This document shows, piece after piece, positions 1-6,134 of a DNA stretch of 8,182 nt. Positions within the stretch are counted from its first letter, which is position 1. The number at the start of each line of letters is the position of its first letter. Origin of the DNA: Paracoccaceae bacterium (lineage in GTDB: Bacteria; Pseudomonadota; Alphaproteobacteria; Rhodobacterales; Rhodobacteraceae). The notes below the pieces were generated by a model, which saw nothing but the letters and a program-made list of their open reading frames with translations, had not been told where the DNA came from and searched no databases. A program made the position numbers and the translations under genes. The stretch spans positions 1-8,182 of the forward strand of contig SLKW01000473.1 in NCBI GenBank assembly GCA_007134405.1. Reading direction: 5' to 3'.

Positions 1-146
1 ATGCCGTCGACGATGAAGGCGACGACGAGCCACAGGAACATCAGGCTCCAGGCGCCCTCGACCGCGGCGAGCATCGCCAGCATCGAGAAGACCGCGCCCG
101 TAGCGGTGAAGAGATGGACCGAATAGGCGCGCCAGGTTTCGTACAT
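1..146 (-). CDS. pcs: Phosphatidylcholine synthase, N-terminal part (cut by window edge)
   Basis: The minus strand from the ATG at 144-146 reads 48 codons plus two bases before the window ends. The peptide begins MYETWRAYSVHLFTATGAVF and ends in a hydrophobic stretch, LMFLWLVVAFIVDG. This matches my memory of the start of bacterial phosphatidylcholine synthase: a short cytoplasmic lead, a first membrane helix with an HxxTAxG-like start, and then the VDG that opens the CDP-alcohol phosphotransferase motif (DGxxAR...GxxxD...D). The rest of that catalytic motif lies outside the window. Pcs is an inner-membrane enzyme that condenses CDP-diacylglycerol with choline to make phosphatidylcholine and CMP. 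The start lies 15 bases after the xerC stop, so the gene is probably the last known member of the fsa-DUF484-xerC-pcs run. The Shine-Dalgarno is weak (ACGGGG). Another CDP-alcohol phosphatidyltransferase is possible, but the N-terminal pattern favours Pcs. Confidence 0.8.
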   Translation of the reverse strand, partial: MYETWRAYSVHLFTATGAVFSMLAMLAAVEGAWSLMFLWLVVAFIVDG

Positions 147-161
147 GGGCCCCGTTGTTGC

Positions 162-1154
162 TCAGTTCGGCGCGTCGCGCAACCGCTCGGGGGTGGCGGC
201 GGCGCCTGTCGTGGCGCCCTTGGCGCGGGGATGGGCGGCGCGATAGGCCTGCATCAGCCGTGCCTGATCGACGCCGGTGTAGATCTGCGTCGTGGACAGC
301 GAGGCATGGCCGAGAAGTTCCTGGATGGCGCGCAGATCGCCGCCGGCGGCCAGAAGATGCGTGGCGAAGGAATGTCGCAGCGCATGCGGCGTGGCGGTCG
401 CGGGCAATCCCAGGCGAAGGCGGGCCCCCTCCATCGCCCTGGCGACGAGCCGCGGGTTCAGAGGGCCGCCGCGTGCGCCGCGAAAGAGCGGGCCATCGGG
501 GGTCAGCGGATGCGGACAAAGGTGGGCGTATTCGGCGATCGCCTGCGCCGCGGCGGGCAGGACCGGCACGACGCGCTCCTTGCCGCCCTTTCCCCGGATG
601 CGCAGGCTCGGCCCCGGATCGCGCGCCCGCCCGGTGAGCGACAGTGCCTCGGAAATGCGCAGCCCGCAGCCGTAGAGCAGCGTCAGCACCGCCGCGTCGC
701 GCGCCTGGATCCAGCGCTCGGGGTGGTCGTCGCTGACGGTTTCCAGCATCTCGCGGGCGTCGGCCTCGCTCACGGGGCGGGGCAGGGGGCGGGCGTGGCG
801 CGGGGCGCGGGCGGCGAGGATCGTGTCGGGGTCGAAATCCGGCTCGCGCTCGGCCAGCCAGCGGGCGAAGGACTTGAGCGCCGAGAGCGCGCGCGCGAGC
901 GAGCGCGGCCCGACGCCGCGCGCGCGCTCCGCCGCCATCCAGGCGCGCAGGTCCGATTGCGTGACGGCGCGCAGTTGCGCGATGCCCGCGCCGCCGCCGT
1001 GATGGCCGGCAAGGAAGGCCAGGAAGCCCGCGACATCGGCGCGGTAGGCGGTGATCGTGTGGTCGGCCGCGTCCTTGAGCGCGGCGAGGGACTGCAACCA
1101 GTCCGACAGCGCCTGGCGCAGCGCGGGGCTGATCGCCAGGCTGTCGCGTCTCAT
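162..1154 (-). CDS. xerC: Tyrosine recombinase XerC
   Basis: This 330-residue protein is a tyrosine site-specific recombinase of the XerC/XerD type. With its partner it resolves chromosome dimers at dif during division. The N-terminal SAM-like, DNA-binding domain spans about residues 10-105 and the catalytic domain about 125-300. All catalytic residues are visible: R166 in YGCGLRISEAL, K189 in RGKGGKER, H257 and R260 in HALRHSFATHLL, H283 in LLGHASLSTTQ, and the nucleophile Y292 in QIYTGVD. The length is somewhat above the usual 300 because of an Ala-rich tail of about 25 residues after the conserved C-terminal helix. The ATG at 1152-1154 overlaps the stop of the DUF484 gene (ATGA), which suggests translational coupling. 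A XerD assignment is possible from motifs alone. XerC is preferred because of the DUF484 neighbour, which accompanies xerC in gammaproteobacteria too. Confidence 0.93.
   Translation of the reverse strand: MRRDSLAISPALRQALSDWLQSLAALKDAADHTITAYRADVAGFLAFLAGHHGGGAGIAQLRAVTQSDLRAWMAAERARGVGPRSLARALSALKSFARWLAEREPDFDPDTILAARAPRHARPLPRPVSEADAREMLETVSDDHPERWIQARDAAVLTLLYGCGLRISEALSLTGRARDPGPSLRIRGKGGKERVVPVLPAAAQAIAEYAHLCPHPLTPDGPLFRGARGGPLNPRLVARAMEGARLRLGLPATATPHALRHSFATHLLAAGGDLRAIQELLGHASLSTTQIYTGVDQARLMQAYRAAHPRAKGATTGAAATPERLRDAPN
885..929. repeat. 13-base GC-alternating inverted repeat inside xerC
   Basis: GAGCGCGCGCGCG (885-897) and CGCGCGCGCGCTC (917-929) are exact reverse complements with a 19-base spacer. 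They lie in the part of xerC encoding roughly residues 76-90 (ERARGVGPRSLARALSAL). Both arms encode Ala/Arg-rich helix segments, so codon choice in a GC-rich genome may explain them. Even so, such arms could form a stable mRNA hairpin or, as alternating CG, Z-DNA or a cruciform. Confidence 0.55.
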
Positions 1155-1864
1155 CCCAGCCAGCGGCGCAGGACCTTCTCGACCACGCCGGTGAAGAAGG
1201 CCATCAGATCGGTCGCCTGGCCGGACTTGTAGTGCTGCGGCTCGGTCGAACCGAGGGCGAGCATCGCCTCGCCGCGCCCGCGGCCGAGGTCGAGCCGCAT
1301 CAGCGCCTCGGAGCGGATGGTGCCGCCCGCGGGGCCGTAGAGATCGCCGTCGAACGGAACGGCCTGGCGCAGGACGATGCGGCGCGCCGGCGCGGTGCGG
1401 GTGGGGCGCATGTAATCGACGATGAACCCCGGCGGCTGCATGGCGACCACCGTGTCGCGCTGGCCGGGGGCGGGGGCGCCGGCGTCTTCCAGCACCAGCC
1501 GCACGGAGGCGACCTGAAGGATATCGGCCAGTTCGCCGTCCAGCACCTGCAGGAAGCGCTCGAAATCCGGGGCGGCCAGGATCGCATCGACGGCGCGGTG
1601 GATCTGGTTGGTGGCCGCGACATTCTCGTAGGCGGCGGCGACCACGGCGTCGTGGGTGTCCTTCAGGCGCGCAAGCTGCGCCTCGAGCCGGGCCATCGCC
1701 ATCGCCCTGAGGTCGACGACGTTGCTGGCGACCTGGCCTTCGGTGGCCTCGACCATGGCGCGCATGATCGCGGGATCATCCAGAATCAGGCTGGGGTCGG
1801 CCAGAACGCGCGCGCGCCAATCGCTGACGGCACGCGCCTCCGGGGCGTGTTCGGTGACTGCCAT
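1151..1864 (-). CDS. DUF484 family protein (GAF-like), xerC-linked
   Basis: This 237-residue protein is of unknown function and I recognise it as DUF484, the family of E. coli YigA. Residues about 13-45 form an N-terminal segment of the type seen in this family (LADPSLILDDPAIMRAM). A helical, probably coiled-coil stretch follows at about 48-80 (VVDLRAMAMARLEAQLARL). A GAF-like domain then runs to the end and contains the family-typical LALGSTEPQHYKSGQATDL at about 202-220. There are no membrane segments and no signal peptide, so it should be cytoplasmic. The start at 1862-1864 has a good Shine-Dalgarno (GAGG, minus strand, 1870-1873) five bases upstream. The stop overlaps the xerC start by ATGA, and the gene lies 42 bases downstream of the transaldolase gene. 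Its constant pairing with xerC across proteobacteria suggests a role around Xer recombination or division, but that is only an inference. Confidence 0.85.
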   Translation of the reverse strand: MAVTEHAPEARAVSDWRARVLADPSLILDDPAIMRAMVEATEGQVASNVVDLRAMAMARLEAQLARLKDTHDAVVAAAYENVAATNQIHRAVDAILAAPDFERFLQVLDGELADILQVASVRLVLEDAGAPAPGQRDTVVAMQPPGFIVDYMRPTRTAPARRIVLRQAVPFDGDLYGPAGGTIRSEALMRLDLGRGRGEAMLALGSTEPQHYKSGQATDLMAFFTGVVEKVLRRWLG

Positions 1865-1906
1865 ATCTGCCTCGTCTTTTTTCTCGTTGCCCGACCCTAC
1901 ACCAGG

Positions 1907-2560
1907 TCAGAGAATTTTCTGCCCCGTTTTTTCCCAGTCCTTCAGGAACTGTGCCAGCCCTGCATCGGTCAGCGGATGGCTTGCCAGCTTGCGGATGACC
2001 TCGGGCGGGGCGGTCATCACGTCGGCGCCGGCAAGCGCGGCGTCGGAGACATGGTTCACCGAACGGATCGAGGCGGCGAGGATCTGGGTCTCGAATCCGT
2101 AGTTGTCGTAGATCTGGCGGATGTCGCGGATCAGCTCCATCCCGTCGAGGTTGACGTCGTCAAGCCGGCCGATGAAGGGCGAGATGAAGGTGGCCCCCGC
2201 CTTGGCCGCGATCAGCGCCTGGTTGGGCGAGAAGCAGAGCGTGACATTGACCATGCGCCCCTCGCCGGTCAGCACCTTGCAGGCCTTCAGCCCGTCCCAG
2301 GTGAGCGGCAGCTTGATCGCGATGTTAGGCGCGATCTCGGCCAGGCGGCGACCCTCGGCGATCATCTCGTCGGCCTTGAGCGCGACGACCTCGGCGGAAA
2401 CCGGGCCCGAAACGATGTCACAGATCTCCTTCGTGACCTCGAGGATGTCGCGGCCGGATTTCAGGATCAGCGAGGGGTTGGTGGTCACCCCGTCGACCAT
2501 GCCCAGGTCGTGGAGTTCGGCAATCGCCGCCACATCGGCGGTATCGACAAAGAATTTCAT
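1907..2560 (-). CDS. fsa: Transaldolase / fructose-6-phosphate aldolase family protein (TalC-type)
   Basis: This complete 217-residue protein is a small class I aldolase of the FSA/TalC subfamily, a single TIM barrel expected to form a cytoplasmic decamer. Visible signatures are FVDTAD (D6), GVTTNPS (N28), the Schiff-base lysine K83 in [18 protein letters not shown] at about 106-111, SPFIGRLDD at 127-135 and AASIRS at 162-167. Two positions bear on activity: E57 (SAEVV) stands where E. coli FsaA has Gln59, and F129 stands where FsaA has Tyr131. Both match the transaldolase members, so I infer transfer of dihydroxyacetone units between sugar phosphates in the pentose phosphate pathway rather than direct fructose-6-phosphate cleavage. 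Databases often name such genes fructose-6-phosphate aldolase. The gene heads the minus-strand run and diverges from priA. Its Shine-Dalgarno is weak, and the start is fixed by the conserved MKFFVDTA N-terminus. Confidence 0.94.
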   Translation of the reverse strand: MKFFVDTADVAAIAELHDLGMVDGVTTNPSLILKSGRDILEVTKEICDIVSGPVSAEVVALKADEMIAEGRRLAEIAPNIAIKLPLTWDGLKACKVLTGEGRMVNVTLCFSPNQALIAAKAGATFISPFIGRLDDVNLDGMELIRDIRQIYDNYGFETQILAASIRSVNHVSDAALAGADVMTAPPEVIRKLASHPLTDAGLAQFLKDWEKTGQKIL

Positions 2561-2636
2561 GGCGCGCTCACGGGTTGCGGTGGGGTTCGGGCGGCGTCAT
2601 ACCTGAACTCCCATCCGCCCGAAAGCCCGAGACTGC
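2561..2636. promoter_or_regulatory. Divergent fsa-priA intergenic region, presumed promoters
   Basis: These 76 bases separate the divergent starts of fsa and priA, so promoters for both directions should lie here or in the neighbouring coding ends. Only weak sigma70-like matches are visible. For priA there is TTGCGG at 2575-2580 with CATACC at 2598-2603, spaced 17. For fsa, on the minus strand, there is TTTCGG with TATGAC 17 bases further on. None is strong enough to call alone. A stop codon at 2604-2606 in the priA frame, with no alternative start codon between it and 2637, fixes the upstream limit of priA. Confidence 0.35.
2586..2623. repeat. Perfect 9-base inverted repeat between fsa and priA
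   Basis: The left arm TTCGGGCGG (2586-2594) and the right arm CCGCCCGAA (2615-2623) are exact reverse complements separated by 20 bases. The repeat sits in the middle of the divergent intergenic region and overlaps the candidate promoter elements. It could be an operator for a dimeric regulator or an RNA hairpin in one of the two leaders. In DNA this rich in G and C a chance match is also possible. No T-tract follows, so it does not look like a terminator. Confidence 0.5.
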
Positions 2637-4829
2637 ATGGTTCCGGACGAGGTCCGACACTTTCCGCCCGACGCAGCCCTTGCCGTGCTGACCACGCAGC
2701 CCCTGGACCGCGTGCTGGATTACCGCGCCCCCGAGGGCGGCGCGCGCACGGGCGATTTCGTCGAAGTGCCGCTGGGTCCGCGCAAGGTGCTGGGCGTGGT
2801 CTGGGGCGGGCCGGAAAGCGACCTGCCGCGCGAGAAGCTGCGCCCGGTTCTGCGCGTCCTCGACGTGCCGCCGATGCGGGACGAGCTGCGCGCGTTTCTG
2901 ACCCGCGCGGCCGAGTACACGCTGACGCCGATGTCGCTGATGCTGTGGCTGGCGACCCGCGCGCCGGGGCTGTTCGATGCGCCGCGGATGCGCAAGGTCT
3001 ATCTGATGGGCGAGCCGCCGGCGCGGATGACCGATGCCCGCGCCCGGGTCATGGACGCCTTTGACGCCTATGGCGGCGCGGCGCTGACGGTGACCGAGAT
3101 CACCCGTGCCGCCGGCGTCAGCCCCTCGGTCGTGCAGACCCTCGCCGCGCAGGGCGGGCTGATCGAGGCCGCGGCACCGGTCGACGCGCCCTATCCCCGG
3201 CTGGACCCGGCGCGGCCGGGAATGGCGTTGTCCGCGGACCAGCGCGACGCGGCAGACCGCCTCTGCGCCGCGAGCGGGGAGTTTGGCGTGACGCTGCTCA
3301 AGGGCGTCACCGGCTCGGGCAAGACCGAAGTGTATATGGAGGCCGTGGCCGCCTGCCTGCGCGCCGGGCGGCAGGCGCTGGTGCTCTTGCCCGAGATCGC
3401 GCTCACCGCGCAGTTCCTGACCCGCGTCGAGGCGCGGTTCGGCGCGCGCCCCGCCGAGTGGCATTCGGGCGTCACGCTGACCGAGCGGCGGCGGCTCTGG
3501 CGGATGGTCGGGCAGGGCGGCGCGCAGCTCATCGTGGGCGCGCGCTCGGCACTTTTTCTGCCCTATCGCGACCTTGGGCTGATTGTCGTCGATGAGGAAC
3601 ACGACAGCAGCTACAAGCAGGAGGACGGCGTCCTTTACAACGCGCGCGACATGGCGGTGCTGCGGGCGTCCATCGTGGGGGCGCAGGTGGTGCTGGCCTC
3701 GGCCACGCCGTCGCTGGAAAGCTGGGCCAATGCCGAAAGCAGCAAATACGCCCGCCTCGACCTGCCCGCGCGCTTCGGCGTCGCGGAACTGCCCGACATG
3801 CGCGCCATCGACCTGCGGGCCGAGGAGATGCCCTCGGGCCGCTGGATCTCGCCCACACTCAAGCGCGCCATCGACGCGCGCCTTCAGGCGGGCGAGCAAT
3901 CGCTTCTCTTCCTGAACCGTCGCGGATACGCGCCGGTCACCGTCTGCCGTGGCTGCGGCCACCAGATCCAATGCGCGGATTGCGACGCGCGGATGGTCGA
4001 GCATCGGTTTCTGAAACGCCTGATGTGCCACCAGTGCGGCGCCACCGCTCCGGTGCCCGAAACCTGCCCTTCCTGCGGCGTGGCCGGGCGCATGGCCGCC
4101 GTCGGACCCGGCGTCGAACGGTTGGAGGAAGAGGCGCGCGCGACTTTCCCCGAGGCGCGGATCGCGGTCCTGTCCTCGGACCTTTTCGCCTCGGCGCGGG
4201 CCCTCAAGGCGCAGATCGACGCCATCGCGGCGGGCGACGCGGACCTGATCATCGGCACGCAGCTGGTCGCCAAGGGCCACAACTTTCCGCTGCTGACGCT
4301 GGTGGGCGTGATCGACGCGGATCTGGGCCTGCACGGCTCGGACCTGCGCGCAGCCGAGCGGACCTTTCAGTTGATCCGGCAGGTGGCGGGGCGGGCGGGG
4401 CGCGCCGAGAAGCCGGGCCTGGCGCTGCTGCAGACGCATCAACCCGACCACCCGGTGATCCGCGCGATCCTGTCGGGCGATGACGAGGGCTTCTGGCGCG
4501 CCGAGGCCGCCGAGCGCCGCGCGCTTTCCATGCCGCCCTTCGGCCGGCTCGCGGGCATCATCCTGTCCTCGCCAAAGCTCGAGGAACTGTCGGATTTCGC
4601 CATGGCGCTGGCCGAACGTGACGCGCCGCTGCGCCGGATCGATGCGCAGCTTTTCGGCCCGGCGCCCGCGCCCATCGCCCGCGTGCGGGGCCGGCACCGG
4701 GTGCGTATTCTGATCAAGGCCGCGAAGGGCGCGCCCCTGCAACCGGCGCTGCGGGCCTGGACGGGGCAACTGAAACCGCCCCACGATCTTCGGGTCGCCA
4801 TCGACATCGACCCGCAGAGCTTCTGGTAG
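2637..4829 (+). CDS. priA: Primosomal protein N' (replication restart helicase PriA)
   Basis: This 730-residue protein is close to the 732 of E. coli PriA. It is a superfamily 2, 3'-to-5' DNA helicase that recognises stalled forks and reloads the replisome. The N-terminal 3'-end-binding domain covers about residues 12-110 (AVLTTQPLDRVLDYRAP), and a winged-helix region follows at about 130-180. The helicase core has Walker A GVTGSGKT at 223-230, the DEEH box at 319-322, SATPSLES at 355-362, GTQLVAKGHNFP at 540-551 and motif VI QVAGRAGR at 582-589. Between the helicase lobes lie eight zinc-binding cysteines: C437, C440, C446, C449, C464, C467, C477 and C480. All are present, so the protein looks functional. 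The ATG at 2637 is the first possible start after an in-frame stop at 2604; its Shine-Dalgarno (CGAG) is weak. The gene diverges from fsa and is followed 129 bases later by ftsW on the same strand. Confidence 0.97.
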   Translation: MVPDEVRHFPPDAALAVLTTQPLDRVLDYRAPEGGARTGDFVEVPLGPRKVLGVVWGGPESDLPREKLRPVLRVLDVPPMRDELRAFLTRAAEYTLTPMSLMLWLATRAPGLFDAPRMRKVYLMGEPPARMTDARARVMDAFDAYGGAALTVTEITRAAGVSPSVVQTLAAQGGLIEAAAPVDAPYPRLDPARPGMALSADQRDAADRLCAASGEFGVTLLKGVTGSGKTEVYMEAVAACLRAGRQALVLLPEIALTAQFLTRVEARFGARPAEWHSGVTLTERRRLWRMVGQGGAQLIVGARSALFLPYRDLGLIVVDEEHDSSYKQEDGVLYNARDMAVLRASIVGAQVVLASATPSLESWANAESSKYARLDLPARFGVAELPDMRAIDLRAEEMPSGRWISPTLKRAIDARLQAGEQSLLFLNRRGYAPVTVCRGCGHQIQCADCDARMVEHRFLKRLMCHQCGATAPVPETCPSCGVAGRMAAVGPGVERLEEEARATFPEARIAVLSSDLFASARALKAQIDAIAAGDADLIIGTQLVAKGHNFPLLTLVGVIDADLGLHGSDLRAAERTFQLIRQVAGRAGRAEKPGLALLQTHQPDHPVIRAILSGDDEGFWRAEAAERRALSMPPFGRLAGIILSSPKLEELSDFAMALAERDAPLRRIDAQLFGPAPAPIARVRGRHRVRILIKAAKGAPLQPALRAWTGQLKPPHDLRVAIDIDPQSFW

Positions 4830-4842
4830 CCCGGCCGCCGGG
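4830..4842 (+). terminator. Possible weak hairpin just after priA
   Basis: Directly after the priA stop, CCCGG (4830-4834) pairs with CCGGG (4838-4842) around a three-base loop. A second small dyad, CCGG-ATCG-CCGG, follows at 4852-4863. Neither is followed by a run of T, so intrinsic termination would be inefficient. They could instead block exonucleases or simply reflect base composition. Transcription may well continue from priA into ftsW. Confidence 0.2.
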
Positions 4843-4958
4843 CGTTGCGCGCCGGATCGCCGGTTCCCGTCAAATCTCTGGCCATAGGCGGGCTTTCCGG
4901 CTATCTTCCGCCGCAGACCCGGAAAACGGGCGCGTTTGAGGCAAGAGGCAGTGCATCC
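4843..4958 (+). other. priA-ftsW intergenic region and ftsW leader
   Basis: After the priA hairpin the gap continues to the ftsW start without a gene. The reading frame that opens upstream at 4845 only extends ftsW with residues unlike the family. I see no convincing sigma70 promoter; TTGCGC at 4845-4850 has only a poor, 19-base-spaced partner near 4870. A small dyad, CCCG-GAAAA-CGGG, lies at 4918-4930. The Shine-Dalgarno AGAGG at 4944-4948 serves the ATG at 4959 with ten bases between. Whether ftsW has its own promoter here cannot be decided by eye. Confidence 0.4.
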
Positions 4959-6134
4959 ATGACGGAAATGGTTCATGGCACCCTACCCGCGCAGGCGGGC
5001 GAGGCGGTGCTTTCGCGTTGGTGGCGCACGGTCGATCGCTGGACGATCTCCTGCGTCCTTCTTCTCTTCGGCGCGGGCCTGCTGCTGGCGCTGGCCTCGT
5101 CGCCGCCCCTGGCCGCGCGCAACAACCTGCCGCCCTTCTTCTATTTCGAGCGCCAGGCGGTGTTCGGCCTTCTGGCGCTGGCGATCATGTTCCTGGTGTC
5201 GATGATGTCGCCCGCCGCGATCCGACGCTGGGCGGTGGTGGGGTTCGTCGGCGCCTTCCTGACGATGCTGGCGCTGCCCTTCATCGGCACGGACTTCGGC
5301 AAGGGCGCGGTGCGCTGGCTCAGCCTCGGCTTCGTCAGCGTGCAGCCCTCCGAATTCGTGAAGCCCTGCCTTGCGGTGCTCGCCGCCTGGTTCCTCGCCG
5401 CCGGGCAGGAAATCAACGGCCCGCCTGGCAAATCGCTGTCGCTGGGCGTGACGCTCGCGGTCGTCTTCCTGCTGGTCCTGCAGCCCGATTTCGGCCAGGC
5501 GGCGCTGGTGCTCGCCGGCTGGGGGGTGATGTATTTCGTGGCCGGCGCGCCGATCTTCCTGATCCTCTCGCTCGGCGGGCTGGCCGTGGCCGGGGGCGTT
5601 GCCGCCTATTCGCATTCGGAACACTTCGCCCGGCGCATCGACGGCTTCCTCACCGCCGAGGTCGATGCCCGCTCGCAGCTGGGCTTCGCCACCTCGGCCA
5701 TCCAGGAAGGCGGGCTCTTCGGCATGGGCGTCGGCGAGGGGCAGGTGAAATGGCAGCTGCCCGACGCGCATACCGATTTCATCATCGCCGTCGCGGCCGA
5801 GGAATACGGCTTCCTCCTGGTGGCCTTCATCGTCATGCTCTACGCCACGATCTGCCTGCGTGCGCTCTCGCGGCTGACGCGCGAGCGTGATCCCTTCATC
5901 CGCATCGCCGGCACCGGCATCGTCGCCATCTTCTCGGCCCAGGCGATGATCAACATGGGCGTCGCGGTCCGGCTTCTGCCCGCCAAGGGGATGACGCTGC
6001 CCTTCGTCAGCTACGGCGGATCCTCGCTTGTCGCGATGGGGATCATGGTCGGCATGCTCCTTGCCTTGACGCGCACCCGTCCGCAAGGCGAGATAGGCGA
6101 GATCCTGGCGCAGGGCGCTGCACGGAGGGGATGA
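4959..6134 (+). CDS. ftsW: Septal peptidoglycan polymerase FtsW
   Basis: This 391-residue polytopic membrane protein belongs to the SEDS family. FtsW polymerises lipid II into septal glycan strands in complex with a class B PBP. About ten hydrophobic helices run between residues 30 and 370. Family motifs are [22 protein letters not shown] (about 115-136), [10 protein letters not shown] (175-184), the large extracellular loop with [20 protein letters not shown], and [11 protein letters not shown] (347-357). D273 in HTDF corresponds, by my alignment, to the catalytic aspartate of SEDS glycosyltransferases. I chose the ATG at 4959 rather than the in-frame ATG at 4845 because AGAGG lies upstream of it. 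The protein then starts [10 protein letters not shown], as I recall for Rhodobacterales FtsW; the additional 38 upstream residues look non-coding. The stop TGA at 6132-6134 overlaps the beginning of murG. RodA is the alternative, but the murG-murC context indicates FtsW. Confidence 0.95.
   Translation: MTEMVHGTLPAQAGEAVLSRWWRTVDRWTISCVLLLFGAGLLLALASSPPLAARNNLPPFFYFERQAVFGLLALAIMFLVSMMSPAAIRRWAVVGFVGAFLTMLALPFIGTDFGKGAVRWLSLGFVSVQPSEFVKPCLAVLAAWFLAAGQEINGPPGKSLSLGVTLAVVFLLVLQPDFGQAALVLAGWGVMYFVAGAPIFLILSLGGLAVAGGVAAYSHSEHFARRIDGFLTAEVDARSQLGFATSAIQEGGLFGMGVGEGQVKWQLPDAHTDFIIAVAAEEYGFLLVAFIVMLYATICLRALSRLTRERDPFIRIAGTGIVAIFSAQAMINMGVAVRLLPAKGMTLPFVSYGGSSLVAMGIMVGMLLALTRTRPQGEIGEILAQGAARRG
6124..6130 (+). 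promoter_or_regulatory. murG: murG ribosome binding site inside the ftsW end
   Basis: GGAGGGG lies within the last codons of ftsW and precedes two consecutive ATG codons at 6131 and 6134. From the core GGAGG (6124-6128) the spacing is only two bases to the first ATG but five to the second. This favours 6134 as the true start. Either choice leaves ftsW and murG overlapping or touching, as expected for coupled translation. Confidence 0.6.

Noticed and set aside
114..1232. A 372-codon open frame on the plus strand opposite xerC
   Set aside because: It is antisense to xerC, whose six catalytic residues are all present. The shadow peptide is Gly/Arg/Ala-rich without recognisable motifs.
1232..3064. 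A 610-codon open frame on the plus strand across DUF484, fsa and the priA start
   Set aside because: It runs antisense to two well-recognised genes and then out of frame into a third. Its composition is low in information, it shows no domain, and no translation signals are visible.
4830..4863. Strong intrinsic terminator after priA
   Set aside because: The stems are short and no T-run follows, so only a weak hairpin could be listed.
4845..4958. N-terminal extension of ftsW by 38 codons from an upstream ATG
   Set aside because: The extension has no similarity to FtsW starts that I know and begins inside small dyads just after priA. The ATG at 4959 has a better Shine-Dalgarno and gives a family-like N-terminus.
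2568..4976. An 802-codon open frame on the minus strand opposite priA
   Set aside because: It is the antisense shadow of priA. GC-rich third positions remove stop codons in the mirrored frame. The peptide is Arg/Gly/His/Gln-rich with no family motifs, while priA on the other strand has every helicase motif.
4983..6086. A 367-codon minus-strand frame opposite ftsW, with further minus frames at 6011-7273 and 6853-8154 opposite murG and murC
   Set aside because: All three mirror recognised membrane or ligase genes. Their Arg/His/Asp/Gln-rich peptides are typical of reverse frames in high-GC DNA.
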